Position numbers and translations under genes: made by a program
The notes under the pieces: model-generated
Told to the model about the DNA's origin: nothing
Seen by the model: the letters and a program-made list of their open reading frames with translations, nothing else
Databases searched by the model: none
Assembly: GCA_031550915.1 (NCBI GenBank)
Contig: JAVBOF010000133.1
Coordinates: forward strand, 1-31,954
Length of the DNA stretch: 31,954 nt
From: JAVBOF01 sp031550915
GTDB lineage: Bacteria; Bacillota; Clostridia; Christensenellales; MGBC116941
Direction: 5' to 3'
Part shown: positions 24,279 to 31,954 of the stretch, one piece after another
Numbering within the stretch: position 1 is the stretch's first letter
Layout: each line of letters begins with the position of its first letter

Positions 24279-25460
24279 ATGTTCAAGAATTTTTCATCAA
24301 GAATGGAAGGCGTTTCCGGTAGCGCTATCAGAGAGATATTTAAGCTTCTGGCAAACCCGGAAGTCATATCGTTTGCGGGAGGCAACCCTTCACCCGAAAC
24401 ATTTCCTGTTGAGGAAATCCAGCGGATAACATCCGAACTGCTCACGGGCGACGGCGCGAGGAAGATTTTACAATATGGAATTACCGAAGGCTATCCGCCG
24501 TTGATCGACACAGTTGTCGAGCGCAGTAAAGAACGCGGCGTTCAAACAACGAAAGATGAAGTCCTGATTATTACCGGAGCTCAGCAGGGCATCGATCTGG
24601 CATCGAAGATATTGCTGGACCCCGGTGACGTGGTTCTTGTGGAGGCGCCTACCTTCCTTGGAGCGCTGCAGATATTCTCAATGTATCAAGCCAGGCCGAT
24701 ACCGCTTGAAATGGATGATGAGGGTATAATGATGGATGATCTTCACGCAAAGATCATGGCCCATAAGCCAAAAATGATCTATCTTATTCCTACCTTCCAA
24801 AACCCAACCGGTAAAACACTTGGGTTGGAACGGCGCAAAAGGGTGGCGGAACTTGCCGCAAAATATAACGTGATAGTTGTTGAAGATGATCCGTATTGTG
24901 AGCTTCGTTACAGCGGAGAAGCTCTGCCGGCTATCAAATCCTTTGATGAAAGTGGAAATATAATTTTTTTGCAGAGTTTCAGCAAGATCATAGCGCCAGG
25001 TTTGCGCGTTGGATCAGCAATAGCGCCCAGGCATATCCTGCAAAAGCTGACGATCGGCAAACAATCTACCGATGTACACGCGTCCAATCTTTCGCAGGCC
25101 GTAGTGCAACAGTACATTGCCGAAGGACATCTGCCCAAGCATATAGACGAAATGAAGAAGGGCTACAGAAGACAGTTAGACGCGATGATGAGGGTGATTG
25201 AAAACGCTTTTCCAAAGGATATCCACCATACCGTTCCGCAAGGCGGCCTGTTCGTTTGGATAGAGCTTCCGGAGCAAATCGACGCAAATGTATTGTTCGA
25301 GAGGTGTATCGGGCGCAATGTAGCGTTTGTGCCTGGTACCAGTTTTTATTGCGAAGGCGGTCATTCAAACACATTAAGGCTCAATTTTTCAGCCAGCAGT
25401 CCCGAAAGGATAGAAAAGGGTATGAATATATTGGCAGAAGAAATCGCGAAGATACTATAA
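24279..25460 (+). CDS. PLP-dependent aminotransferase, class I/II (2-aminoadipate/aromatic type)
   Basis: Fold-type I aminotransferase. SFAGGNPSPETFP near the N-terminus, GAQQGIDLASKILLDPGD, PTFQNPTGKT, VVEDDPYCELRY, and SFSKIIAPGLRVG with the PLP lysine at 236 are all present. It is the stand-alone form related to LysN and MocR C-domains; substrates in this group include 2-aminoadipate, aromatic and branched amino acids, and cannot be fixed from sequence. Length 393. The start is ATG 24279 (GGAGG 4-5 bases ahead); the longer frame overlaps the M23 gene. prfA follows after 15 bp. Confidence 0.9.
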   Translation: MFKNFSSRMEGVSGSAIREIFKLLANPEVISFAGGNPSPETFPVEEIQRITSELLTGDGARKILQYGITEGYPPLIDTVVERSKERGVQTTKDEVLIITGAQQGIDLASKILLDPGDVVLVEAPTFLGALQIFSMYQARPIPLEMDDEGIMMDDLHAKIMAHKPKMIYLIPTFQNPTGKTLGLERRKRVAELAAKYNVIVVEDDPYCELRYSGEALPAIKSFDESGNIIFLQSFSKIIAPGLRVGSAIAPRHILQKLTIGKQSTDVHASNLSQAVVQQYIAEGHLPKHIDEMKKGYRRQLDAMMRVIENAFPKDIHHTVPQGGLFVWIELPEQIDANVLFERCIGRNVAFVPGTSFYCEGGHSNTLRLNFSASSPERIEKGMNILAEEIAKIL

Positions 25461-25475
25461 AAACAGGAAGGTCAT

Positions 25476-26519
25476 ATGTTAGATAAACTCAGGGAAATAA
25501 AAAACCGTTTTGAAGAAACAAATGAATTGATCGCCCTGCCAGAGATTATTGCAGATCAGGAAAGATGGCAGGCGCTTATAAAAGAACACAAGGAATTGGA
25601 AGAAGGCGCTTCACTGTACGACAGGTATATGGCTTTGCAGGAGCAGCTGCCCGGCCTTAAAGAAATGCTGACGGATAGCAGCGACGACGATATGCGCGAT
25701 ATGGTGCAGATGGAAATCAACGATATCGGCTCCCAGATGCAGGAATTAAACGTACAGATAAAAGAGCTGCTTTCCCCGAAAGACCCCGACGACCGCAAGA
25801 ATGTTGTTTTGGAGATACGCGCAGGGACCGGCGGGGACGAAGCATCGCTTTTTGGGGCGAATCTGCTACGTATGTATACTCGGTATTCAGAACGCCGGGG
25901 ATACAAAATGGAGACCCTTTCATCAAGCGTGACAGAGCTTGGTGGAATAAAGGAGATAATCGTCGGGATAAGCGGCAAGGGTGTTTTTTCGCGGCTGAAA
26001 TTCGAAAGTGGCGTCCACAGGGTGCAGCGTGTGCCGGAAACAGAATCGCAGGGGCGCATACACACAAGTGCCGCAACTGTGGCGGTTCTTCCGGAAGCCG
26101 AGGACGTGGAAATAGAGATAAATGCAAACGATTTGCGCATAGATGTTTTTAGAAGCGGCGGACACGGCGGGCAAAGCGTAAATACGACCGATTCAGCCGT
26201 TAGGATAACTCATCTTCCCACGGGGCTCGTAGTTACCTGCCAGGATGAAAAATCCCAGCTAAAGAACAAGGATAAGGCTATGAAAGTCCTTAAAACAAGG
26301 CTATTGGATCTGGTCAAATCAGAAAAGGACGAGGAATACGCAAACCGCCGGAAACAGCAGGTTGGTTCCGGAGACCGCAGTGAGCGGATACGGACTTATA
26401 ATTTTCCGCAGGGCAGGGTGACGGACCACCGTATCGGTTTGACGCTATATAAGCTGGATAGTTTTATGGACGGTGAGATGGACGAGATGATAGACGCACT
26501 GGCCTCCGCTGAAAAATAA
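25476..26519 (+). CDS. prfA: Peptide chain release factor 1
   Basis: Reads UAA and UAG stop codons and releases the peptide from the ribosome. Domains: N-terminal coiled-coil (1 to about 100), GTGGDEA start of the core (117-123), recognition tripeptide P187-E188-T189 in the usual RVPxTESQGRIHTSA context, and the GGQ loop at 231-233 in SGGHGGQSVN. Length 347 is usual for RF1. AGGAAGG lies 4 bases before the ATG. A weak terminator follows. The gene is normally linked to prmC, which is not seen here. Confidence 0.97.
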   Translation: MLDKLREIKNRFEETNELIALPEIIADQERWQALIKEHKELEEGASLYDRYMALQEQLPGLKEMLTDSSDDDMRDMVQMEINDIGSQMQELNVQIKELLSPKDPDDRKNVVLEIRAGTGGDEASLFGANLLRMYTRYSERRGYKMETLSSSVTELGGIKEIIVGISGKGVFSRLKFESGVHRVQRVPETESQGRIHTSAATVAVLPEAEDVEIEINANDLRIDVFRSGGHGGQSVNTTDSAVRITHLPTGLVVTCQDEKSQLKNKDKAMKVLKTRLLDLVKSEKDEEYANRRKQQVGSGDRSERIRTYNFPQGRVTDHRIGLTLYKLDSFMDGEMDEMIDALASAEK

Positions 26520-26533
26520 AGAATATAATAAAT

Positions 26534-26562
26534 GGCAGTAAATGAAAAACGCTGCCTTTTTT
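26534..26562 (+). terminator. Probable terminator after prfA
   Basis: A 5-bp GGCAG/CTGCC stem (26534-26538 with 26552-26556), a 13-base loop, and a run of six T. Short stem, so moderate confidence. Confidence 0.55.
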
Positions 26563-26603
26563 GTTGCTAAAACCAGCTTTTTTTTGTATAGTGTATTTTG
26601 CTT

Positions 26604-26797
26604 GGGATAGACAAAGTGAGACAATAAACAAGCTGTTATCTGGTGTTTTGAAGTCTTTCTTTGCTTAGTTTCTTTTTGTGAAAGCTTGGCGCTATGGATG
26701 CTTTACTGAAGCTTTTGGGATAGCTAAAGCAAGGCAATAAATATAGTTTTTATTTGGTTTGTGGAGTTTTTCTTTGCTTGCTTTCTTTTTTCAAAAA
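26604..26797 (+). repeat. Diverged direct repeat, 113-bp period, ahead of mnmG
   Basis: Copy A 26604-26684 and copy B 26717-26797 share gggatag, aataaa, ctttgctt and tttctttt at a constant 113-base offset, with perhaps one compensated indel pair between. By eye roughly 70% of positions match. The second copy ends in a pyrimidine run that can pair with the A-run plus gtaag just before the mnmG ribosome binding site. No open frame covers it, and the gap 26520-26818 holds nothing else. Confidence 0.6.
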
Positions 26798-26818
26798 AAG
26801 TAAGGGGAGGGCATAATA

Positions 26819-28720
26819 TTGAAATATGAAGCTGGAACATTTGACGTTATTGTTGTAGGCGCGGGGCATGCTGGCTGTGAGGCCGCTTTAGCGTGCGCTC
26901 GCCTTGGTTTCAATACGCTCGTAATGACAATGAACCTGGACAGCATTGCCATGATGGCATGTAATCCGTCCATCGGCGGCACGTCTAAAGGCCATCTTGT
27001 GAGGGAGGTCGATGCGCTTGGCGGCGAGATGGCGCAGACTGCGGATGATACTTTTATACAGATACGGATGCTAAATACCAGTAAGGGGCCCGCAGTACAT
27101 TCTTTAAGGTCACAGCAGGATAAAACCCAATACCATAGACGAATGAAAAAAGTATTGGAAAATCAAAGTGGTTTGACGCTTTTCCAAGCAGAGGTTACAG
27201 AGATACTAACGGGAAACGGAAGGGTTTACGGCGTAGAAACCGCCGCAGGAGCAGTATTCAGATGTAATGCATTGATAATAGCGACAGGTGTTTATCTAAA
27301 GAGCAGTATAATAATCGGCGAGCATAGGGTCAACAGCGGGCCTTCGGGTCTTTTCCCCGCAAACAGCCTTTCTTTAGCGTTGGAGGAACTGGGCTTCGAG
27401 CTCCGTAGGTTTAAGACGGGCACGCCTGCAAGGGTCGATAAAAGAAGTTTGGATCTATCTTTGATGGAGATACAGCACGGTGACAAGGATATAATCCCGT
27501 TCTCGTTTATGAGCGGTGAAATAGTCAGGGATCAGGTACCTTGCTACCTTACATATACAAACGAACGGACGCACGAAATAATCCGCGCAAACCTGCATAG
27601 GGCTCCGATGTATAGTGGTAATATCAAGGGAACGGGAGCGCGTTATTGCCCAAGTATCGAGGATAAGGTCGTTAGATTCGCGGATAAGGAGAGGCACCAA
27701 ACATTTTTGGAGCCGGAGGGATTAAATACAAACGAGATGTATGTGCAGGGCATGTCTACAAGCTTGCCCGAAGACGTCCAGCTGGCGTTTTTGCGAACTA
27801 TACGCGGTATGGAAAACGTGCGAATTATGCGCAGCGCCTATGCTATCGAGTATGACTGCATCGATCCTACGCACCTGAAACTAAATTTAGAAAGCCAGGA
27901 TGTAAGCGGAATGTTTTTTGCAGGCCAGATAAACGGCAGCAGCGGTTACGAAGAAGCCGCGGCGCAGGGCATCATGGCAGGGATAAACGCTTCTATGTAT
28001 TTGAAGGGCAGAGAGCCGCTGATAATTGACCGGTCGGAAGGATATGCCGGAGTGCTTATAGACGATCGTGTCACGAAGGGCACTAACGAGCCTTACCGTA
28101 TGATGACATCCCGCGCGGAATACCGCCTGCAACTCCGTCAGGACAACGCGGATCTCCGTCTGACACCGTATGGCAGGAATGTCGGTTTAGTCAGCGATGC
28201 AAGGTATGATATGTATATGCGAAAGCGTGAAGCAATAGATAGGGAGTTAAAGCGACTGAAAAGCTGCTGGGTAGGCGAATCCGAGGCCTTGTGTTCTCTT
28301 TTGGCCGAAAGGGACGAGGGCGGCGCGAAGGGCGGCGTCAACGCCTTCGAACTGCTAAAGAGAAAGAATATATCCTATGAAGATATAACAAAGCTGCTGC
28401 ATGGAGGCGATACGCTTGAAGATATACCGAAGGATGCAATAGAACAAATAAGCATACAGGCCAAATACGAAGGGTATATCAAAAAACAGCTCTCGCAGAT
28501 AGAATCGTTCAAGAGGACCGAAATAACCCTGCTGCCGAATGATGTTGACTATTCTTCGATAACGGGCTTACGGATAGAGGCGCGTCAAAAACTGGACGCA
28601 ATAAAGCCCGAAAATATCGGGCAGGCTTCACGGATATCGGGAGTTTCGCCCGCGGATATATCCGTTTTGCTCGTATGGCTGCATAGATACAATGCGGAAA
28701 GGGGGCGGAACGGTGTTTGA
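26819..28720 (+). CDS. mnmG: tRNA uridine-5-carboxymethylaminomethyl modification enzyme MnmG (GidA)
   Basis: FAD enzyme that, with MnmE, modifies the wobble uridine of several tRNAs. Dinucleotide motif VGAGHAGCEAALA (about 12-24), NPSIGG region, EVDALGGEM, the long insertion domain, GLFFAGQINGSSGYEEAAAQG-type FAD contact (about 360), and a C-terminal helical domain ending SPADISVLLVWL. Length 633. The start is TTG 26819, with a strong GGGGAGGG about 9 bases ahead. It overlaps rsmG by a few bases, the usual mnmG-rsmG pairing; its partner mnmE, commonly just upstream, is absent from the window. Confidence 0.96.
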   Translation: MKYEAGTFDVIVVGAGHAGCEAALACARLGFNTLVMTMNLDSIAMMACNPSIGGTSKGHLVREVDALGGEMAQTADDTFIQIRMLNTSKGPAVHSLRSQQDKTQYHRRMKKVLENQSGLTLFQAEVTEILTGNGRVYGVETAAGAVFRCNALIIATGVYLKSSIIIGEHRVNSGPSGLFPANSLSLALEELGFELRRFKTGTPARVDKRSLDLSLMEIQHGDKDIIPFSFMSGEIVRDQVPCYLTYTNERTHEIIRANLHRAPMYSGNIKGTGARYCPSIEDKVVRFADKERHQTFLEPEGLNTNEMYVQGMSTSLPEDVQLAFLRTIRGMENVRIMRSAYAIEYDCIDPTHLKLNLESQDVSGMFFAGQINGSSGYEEAAAQGIMAGINASMYLKGREPLIIDRSEGYAGVLIDDRVTKGTNEPYRMMTSRAEYRLQLRQDNADLRLTPYGRNVGLVSDARYDMYMRKREAIDRELKRLKSCWVGESEALCSLLAERDEGGAKGGVNAFELLKRKNISYEDITKLLHGGDTLEDIPKDAIEQISIQAKYEGYIKKQLSQIESFKRTEITLLPNDVDYSSITGLRIEARQKLDAIKPENIGQASRISGVSPADISVLLVWLHRYNAERGRNGV

Positions 28721-29396
28721 AAATGAACTCCTTCGCGTTGCTCCCACCTTAGGTCTGCATCTAAGTGAAAAAAGTTTAGAGAAACTAAAAGCTTTTTTTG
28801 ATTTACTTGTTGAACAAAACAAGGTTATGAACCTCACAAGGATAACAGATGAGTGCGAAGCCGCCCTGCGACATTTTGCCGACAGCCTCTCGGCGTCTAT
28901 TTTTATACAAAAAAACGCAAAGGTGCTGGACGTGGGAACCGGTGGCGGGTTTCCCGGGATGCCGCTTGCCATCTGCCGTGAAGATCTTGATATTACCATG
29001 ATAGATTCCCGCGAAAAAAAGATCCGTTTTGTAAAGCAAGCTGCCCAAGAGCTTGACATAGGCAACGCCAGTGCTTTTCACGCACGGGCGGAGGAAGCCG
29101 CTCATAAGTCTGGCTTACGGGAAAGCTTCGATATCGTCGTTTCCCGTGCCGTCGCGAATATGGAGACGCTTTCGGAATACTGCCTGCCTTTTTTAAAATC
29201 CGATGGCAAGTTCATTGCCTGGAAGGGCAAGGCCTGCGAAGATGAGCTTGATAAGGCAAAACCACATATATCTTTGCTAGGCGGAGTTTTGCAGGAGATA
29301 TACGCCGTACCGCTGGAAGGGTTCGATCTGAAGCTTGCCATAATAAACAAAACTTCCCAAACACCGTCAAAATATCCGCGGAAATTAATAATATAA
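28713..29396 (+). CDS. rsmG: 16S rRNA (guanine-527-N7) methyltransferase RsmG (GidB)
   Basis: SAM-dependent methyltransferase acting on G527 of 16S rRNA. Class I fold with LDVGTGGGFPGMPLAI as SAM loop, DSREKKIRFVKQAAQEL, a VVSRAVANM strand and a WKGKACEDEL loop. Length 227. GTG 28713 is used (AAAGGGGG 6-8 bases ahead), giving an 8-base overlap with mnmG; ATG 28692 is possible. After it, where noc/soj/spo0J often follow in Firmicutes, this genome has an anti-sigma-like gene. Confidence 0.95.
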   Translation: MFENELLRVAPTLGLHLSEKSLEKLKAFFDLLVEQNKVMNLTRITDECEAALRHFADSLSASIFIQKNAKVLDVGTGGGFPGMPLAICREDLDITMIDSREKKIRFVKQAAQELDIGNASAFHARAEEAAHKSGLRESFDIVVSRAVANMETLSEYCLPFLKSDGKFIAWKGKACEDELDKAKPHISLLGGVLQEIYAVPLEGFDLKLAIINKTSQTPSKYPRKLII

Positions 29397-29409
29397 ATTT
29401 CCGTGTTTC

Positions 29410-29435
29410 TGGAACAATTTCTTTTTTAATCCGTC
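29410..29435 (+). promoter_or_regulatory. Candidate ECF sigma promoter
   Basis: TGGAAC (29410-29415), 16 bases, CGTC (29432-29435): one mismatch from the TGAAAC-N16-CGTC pattern of Bacillus sigma-M-type ECF promoters. It lies about 40 bp ahead of a gene for an anti-sigma-like protein, which commonly sits under such autoregulated promoters. Confidence 0.5.
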
Positions 29436-29475
29436 AAATTATCTAAGTTAAACTATAGGTTGCGTTTGAAACAAG

Positions 29476-30372
29476 ATGATGAATTGCGAAGTATTTGAAA
29501 AAAACCTATCCGCACTTATTGATGGCGAATTGCTTCCGCAGGAAAGCGAATCTATGCATATGCATATGCAGGATTGTGCAAACTGCCGAGGTTTGTTTGA
29601 AGGCGTACGCAAAAATATCGAGGCGCTATCCTCAATTGCGCAGGAAAACGTCCCCGAAGGATTTGCCGGACAGGTTATGAACGCTTTGCCAAAAAAAGAA
29701 GGCCAAAAACCCGTCATACGTAAGGCTGCAAGGATATTGGCTCCCCTAGCCGCCGCTGTTGTTATATTCGTAGCCGGTTACAATATATTGAATTCCAATT
29801 TATATGCTCCGGAGAGCGAAGCGGTTGAATTTGCAGCGGCAGAGCAGGCTTCAGTGGTGAACGAAGCGGTTCCCGAAGATGCCTTGGAACCCCAAAAAGA
29901 GAGCGCGCAAAAAAAACAAAGCGCACCAAAGGCAAACAGTATATCCGAAGACATGGCTCCTATTGAGGACGCAGCTATGCCGAAGTCAGCAGGTGGGGTT
30001 TTGGCGGACGGAGCTCCCGCATCCGAAACGCCCGGATTAGAGATATATGCGCCGGAAGCTGCTGGTTTTGAAGCTTCTGCCCAAGACGAAGTAATGGATG
30101 AAGCCGGAAGCAGCAATGATCCAATTTCCGGTAAAAAGGAAACTGAAGACGGATATATTTGCTATACAAAGGACAAAAAGGCAGTATACAAAAGCTTGAA
30201 GAAGCTACTGGACGATATCGGGGCAACATATACCGAAACCGGCCAATATTCGCTGTCTATCTCGGATACCGGTGGCAAGGACGGGAAGATAATCGATTGG
30301 CTAAATAGTAAAGGCAGCTTTGATTATAATAAAAAAACCCTCGCTAAGGGTATCCGCTTAACTATAAAATGA
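29476..30372 (+). CDS. zf-HC2 anti-sigma-factor-like membrane protein
   Basis: Probable transmembrane regulator. The N-terminal zinc-binding anti-sigma domain has the ZAS signature His30-x3-Cys34-x2-Cys37 with an additional Cys4; one membrane segment spans about residues 87-105; outside is a long low-complexity Ala/Glu/Pro/Ser region (about 110-215) and a folded C-terminal domain (about 220-298). The zf-HC2 family holds ECF sigma factors inactive until a signal triggers release. No sigma gene is adjacent, which is unusual. ATG 29476 lacks a clear SD. It has a candidate ECF promoter ahead and a terminator behind. The family call is good; the sigma partner is unknown. Confidence 0.8.
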   Translation: MMNCEVFEKNLSALIDGELLPQESESMHMHMQDCANCRGLFEGVRKNIEALSSIAQENVPEGFAGQVMNALPKKEGQKPVIRKAARILAPLAAAVVIFVAGYNILNSNLYAPESEAVEFAAAEQASVVNEAVPEDALEPQKESAQKKQSAPKANSISEDMAPIEDAAMPKSAGGVLADGAPASETPGLEIYAPEAAGFEASAQDEVMDEAGSSNDPISGKKETEDGYICYTKDKKAVYKSLKKLLDDIGATYTETGQYSLSISDTGGKDGKIIDWLNSKGSFDYNKKTLAKGIRLTIK

Positions 30373-30382
30373 CCGCTTAATA

Positions 30383-30416
30383 CAAAAAAGGCCATACGCA
30401 AGTACAGCCTTTTTGT
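30383..30416 (+). terminator. Bidirectional terminator with GCAA tetraloop
   Basis: Stem AAAAAGGC/GCCTTTTT (30385-30392 with 30407-30414), with an inner TAC/GTA step closed by GCAA. T-runs lie on both strands, serving the anti-sigma-like gene and the convergent wecB. Confidence 0.8.
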
Positions 30417-30454
30417 TATTATAAGCTTATAGTCTATCTGTTTCTAAAATACTC

Positions 30455-31579
30455 TTATATGGCATCGCATATCCTTTTTGAAGCGTGTCCGTCACCGTAG
30501 GGATTGGATGCCCTAGCCATCTTCTGGTATTCTTCCGCGTTTTCCAGCAACAGCTCCGTCTGTTTAACTATCTCCGTAGTATCTGTTCCGGCGATACGTA
30601 CCGTTCCTATCTCAACGGCTTCCGGCCTTTCGGTTTCCTTGCGCAAGACAAGAACAGGCTTCCCGAGGGACGGTGCTTCCTCCTGAAGGCCACCTGAATC
30701 AGTCAATATCAAATGGCTTCTATTCATAAGATTATGCATTTCATCTATCCGCAGAGGATCTATCAAATGTATCCTTGGGTGGCATAATTGGGCATGCGCG
30801 GCATCGTATATATTAGGATTCCTGTGCAATGGATAAATGAATTCAACATCTTCATATGCATCGGCGATCCTAATGACGGCTTCAAATATCTGCCTTAGAG
30901 GCTCGCCGAAGTTCTCCCGCCTGTGCGCGGTAAGAAGAATTATGCGCTTATTGAAATCGATGTTTCTCAGCGCATCGCTTTGGAATATATAATCATCCTT
31001 TATCACGCTAAAAAGTGCATCTATTACCGTATTGCCGGTGACATACACATTTTTGCAGGCGTTTTCTTTGCGTAGATTATGCGCATTGTTTTGCGTAGGA
31101 GCAAAGTGCATATCCGCTATATGCGTTATAAGAGTCCTGTTCATTTCTTCCGGGTATGGCGACAACTTATTATATGTGCGCAAACCGGCCTCGACGTGTC
31201 CAACGGGCTTCTTGGCGTAGAAGGATGAAAGCGCCGCCGCAAAAGACGTTGTCGTATCTCCGTGCACAAGAACCAAATCCGGACCGGCTTTTTCGATTAT
31301 AGACGTAAGGTTCAGGATTATATCGGAGGTTATCGATGAAAGGGTTTGGCCTTTTTTCATGATGTTCAGGTCATAATCCGGCAATATGCCAAAGACCTCC
31401 AGCACCTGATCAAGCATCTCCCTGTGCTGCGCGGTAACACAGGTTATATTGCTCATGCCGCCTCGTGACTCGATCTCCTTTATCAACGGCGCCATCTTTA
31501 TAGCTTCCGGCCTTGTGCCAAATACTGTCATTATCTTGATTTGCTGCATCTTTTGGCTTACCTTCTGTTCCTTTCTCAT
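30455..31579 (-). CDS. wecB: UDP-N-acetylglucosamine 2-epimerase (non-hydrolysing)
   Basis: Interconverts UDP-GlcNAc and UDP-ManNAc for teichoic-acid linkage units or surface polysaccharide. GT-B fold: VFGTRPEAIKMAPLI near the N-terminus, VLVHGDTTTSFA, GHVEAGLRT, LTAHRREN, and TDSGGLQEEAPSLGKPVLVLR near 290-310 are all diagnostic. Length 374. ATG 31579 has AAGGG close ahead; ATG 31549 is an alternative that starts at MQQIKIMTVFG. A perfect TTGACA lies upstream. Monocistronic, convergent with the anti-sigma-like gene. Confidence 0.94.
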   Translation of the reverse strand: MRKEQKVSQKMQQIKIMTVFGTRPEAIKMAPLIKEIESRGGMSNITCVTAQHREMLDQVLEVFGILPDYDLNIMKKGQTLSSITSDIILNLTSIIEKAGPDLVLVHGDTTTSFAAALSSFYAKKPVGHVEAGLRTYNKLSPYPEEMNRTLITHIADMHFAPTQNNAHNLRKENACKNVYVTGNTVIDALFSVIKDDYIFQSDALRNIDFNKRIILLTAHRRENFGEPLRQIFEAVIRIADAYEDVEFIYPLHRNPNIYDAAHAQLCHPRIHLIDPLRIDEMHNLMNRSHLILTDSGGLQEEAPSLGKPVLVLRKETERPEAVEIGTVRIAGTDTTEIVKQTELLLENAEEYQKMARASNPYGDGHASKRICDAI

Positions 31580-31607
31580 TTTCCCTTACGGTATATCAAC
31601 GATAATA

Positions 31608-31628
31608 CATAGTTATGAACGTTGTCAA
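31608..31628 (-). promoter_or_regulatory. Candidate promoter of wecB
   Basis: Minus strand: perfect TTGACA (31623-31628) followed by TATTAT at a short 15-bp spacing, within 40 bp of the start codon. The -10 is uncertain. Confidence 0.4.
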
Positions 31629-31699
31629 GGTTTGCCAAAGCTCGGCTCAATGGCTCTATTGCTCATATCAAACGACATTGACGGATATTTTACATTTAT

Positions 31700-31728
31700 T
31701 TGTCATAGAAACCATACGGGTTTATGAT
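31700..31728 (+). promoter_or_regulatory. Candidate promoter of the secreted-protein gene
   Basis: TTGTCA (31700-31705), 17-bp spacer, TATGAT (31723-31728), about 70 bp ahead of the start at 31800, in the divergent gap shared with wecB. Confidence 0.45.
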
Positions 31729-31799
31729 AAGATATTAACAAATAATATTTGATTGCAAGTACATTTTTCTAAACTTGAATCTTATCTTATAGGTGTTAT

Positions 31800-31954
31800 A
31801 TGAACAAGTACAAAACTGCCAAAAGAAGATTGATCCTAATATTGAGCTTTATATTTTTGCTTACCTCATTCCCAGTAAACGTATCGTTCGCTGCCGGAGA
31901 CGAAGGTTATATACGCGTCAAATTATCCATGCAAAAGCTTTCCAGCATCCCCTT
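31800..31954 (+). CDS. Secreted protein, N-terminal fragment cut by window edge
   Basis: Only 51 complete codons are present. A basic start (MNKYKTAKRR) is followed by a hydrophobic core of about 15 residues and an FAAG cleavage-like site, so it is a Sec signal peptide. The mature part begins DEGYIRVKLSMQKL. A beginning of this kind (IRVxLS soon after the signal) is seen in SpoIID/LytB-type wall proteins, but so little is visible that this is only a hint. AGGTG lies 5 bases before the ATG. Confidence 0.75.
   Translation, partial: MNKYKTAKRRLILILSFIFLLTSFPVNVSFAAGDEGYIRVKLSMQKLSSIP

Overview
The window looks like the chromosome of an anaerobic, Gram-positive Clostridia-type Firmicute. The evidence is: the NfnAB flavin-bifurcating transhydrogenase pair (an anaerobe marker); a KtrAB-type potassium uptake pair; AGGAGG-type ribosome binding sites with frequent TTG and GTG starts; lipoproteins and wall hydrolases without outer-membrane genes; the rpsF-ssb-rpsR and mnmG-rsmG blocks; and moderate base composition. 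No phage, transposase, tRNA, rRNA or CRISPR array was seen.

Layout. 1-2099: glgB (cut by the window edge) and a small unknown acidic protein, both on the minus strand. 2322-6010: plus-strand lplA, a DUF3048 lipoprotein, a three-TM protein and a membrane-anchored NlpC/P60 hydrolase, closed by a bidirectional terminator. 6070-16656: a continuous ten-gene minus-strand run read from high to low coordinates: AI-2E-family permease, nfnA, nfnB, a ketopantoate-reductase-like enzyme, a zinc-dependent phospholipase C-like protein, ktrB, ktrA, an alpha/beta hydrolase, an IspD-type cytidylyltransferase and a WG-repeat lipoprotein. 16725-17858: divergent rpsF-ssb-rpsR operon with a strong promoter, a leader hairpin and a strong shared terminator. 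17862-23227: minus-strand aroE-aroQ-(Cas3-like)-pyrG. 23368-29396: plus-strand M23 peptidase, PLP aminotransferase, prfA, mnmG, rsmG. 29411-30416: an orphan zf-HC2 anti-sigma-like gene under an ECF-type promoter. 30455-31579: wecB on the minus strand. 31800-end: start of a secreted protein.

The most notable item is the 756-residue protein at 19596-21866. It aligns by eye along its full length with the HD-helicase Cas3 of type I (I-C-like) CRISPR systems, but every helicase signature that should bind or hydrolyse ATP has been replaced while the frame stays open. It has no CRISPR array or other cas gene beside it and follows aroE and aroQ at operon-like spacing. Next to it, the CTP synthase has an intact synthase domain but carries glycine where the glutaminase domain should have its catalytic cysteine, which predicts an ammonia-dependent enzyme. 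These two adjacent observations are the best candidates for new biology. Secondary points are a possibly leaderless lplA mRNA, an ECF-promoter/anti-sigma module without a visible sigma gene, and a diverged 113-bp-spaced direct repeat ahead of mnmG.
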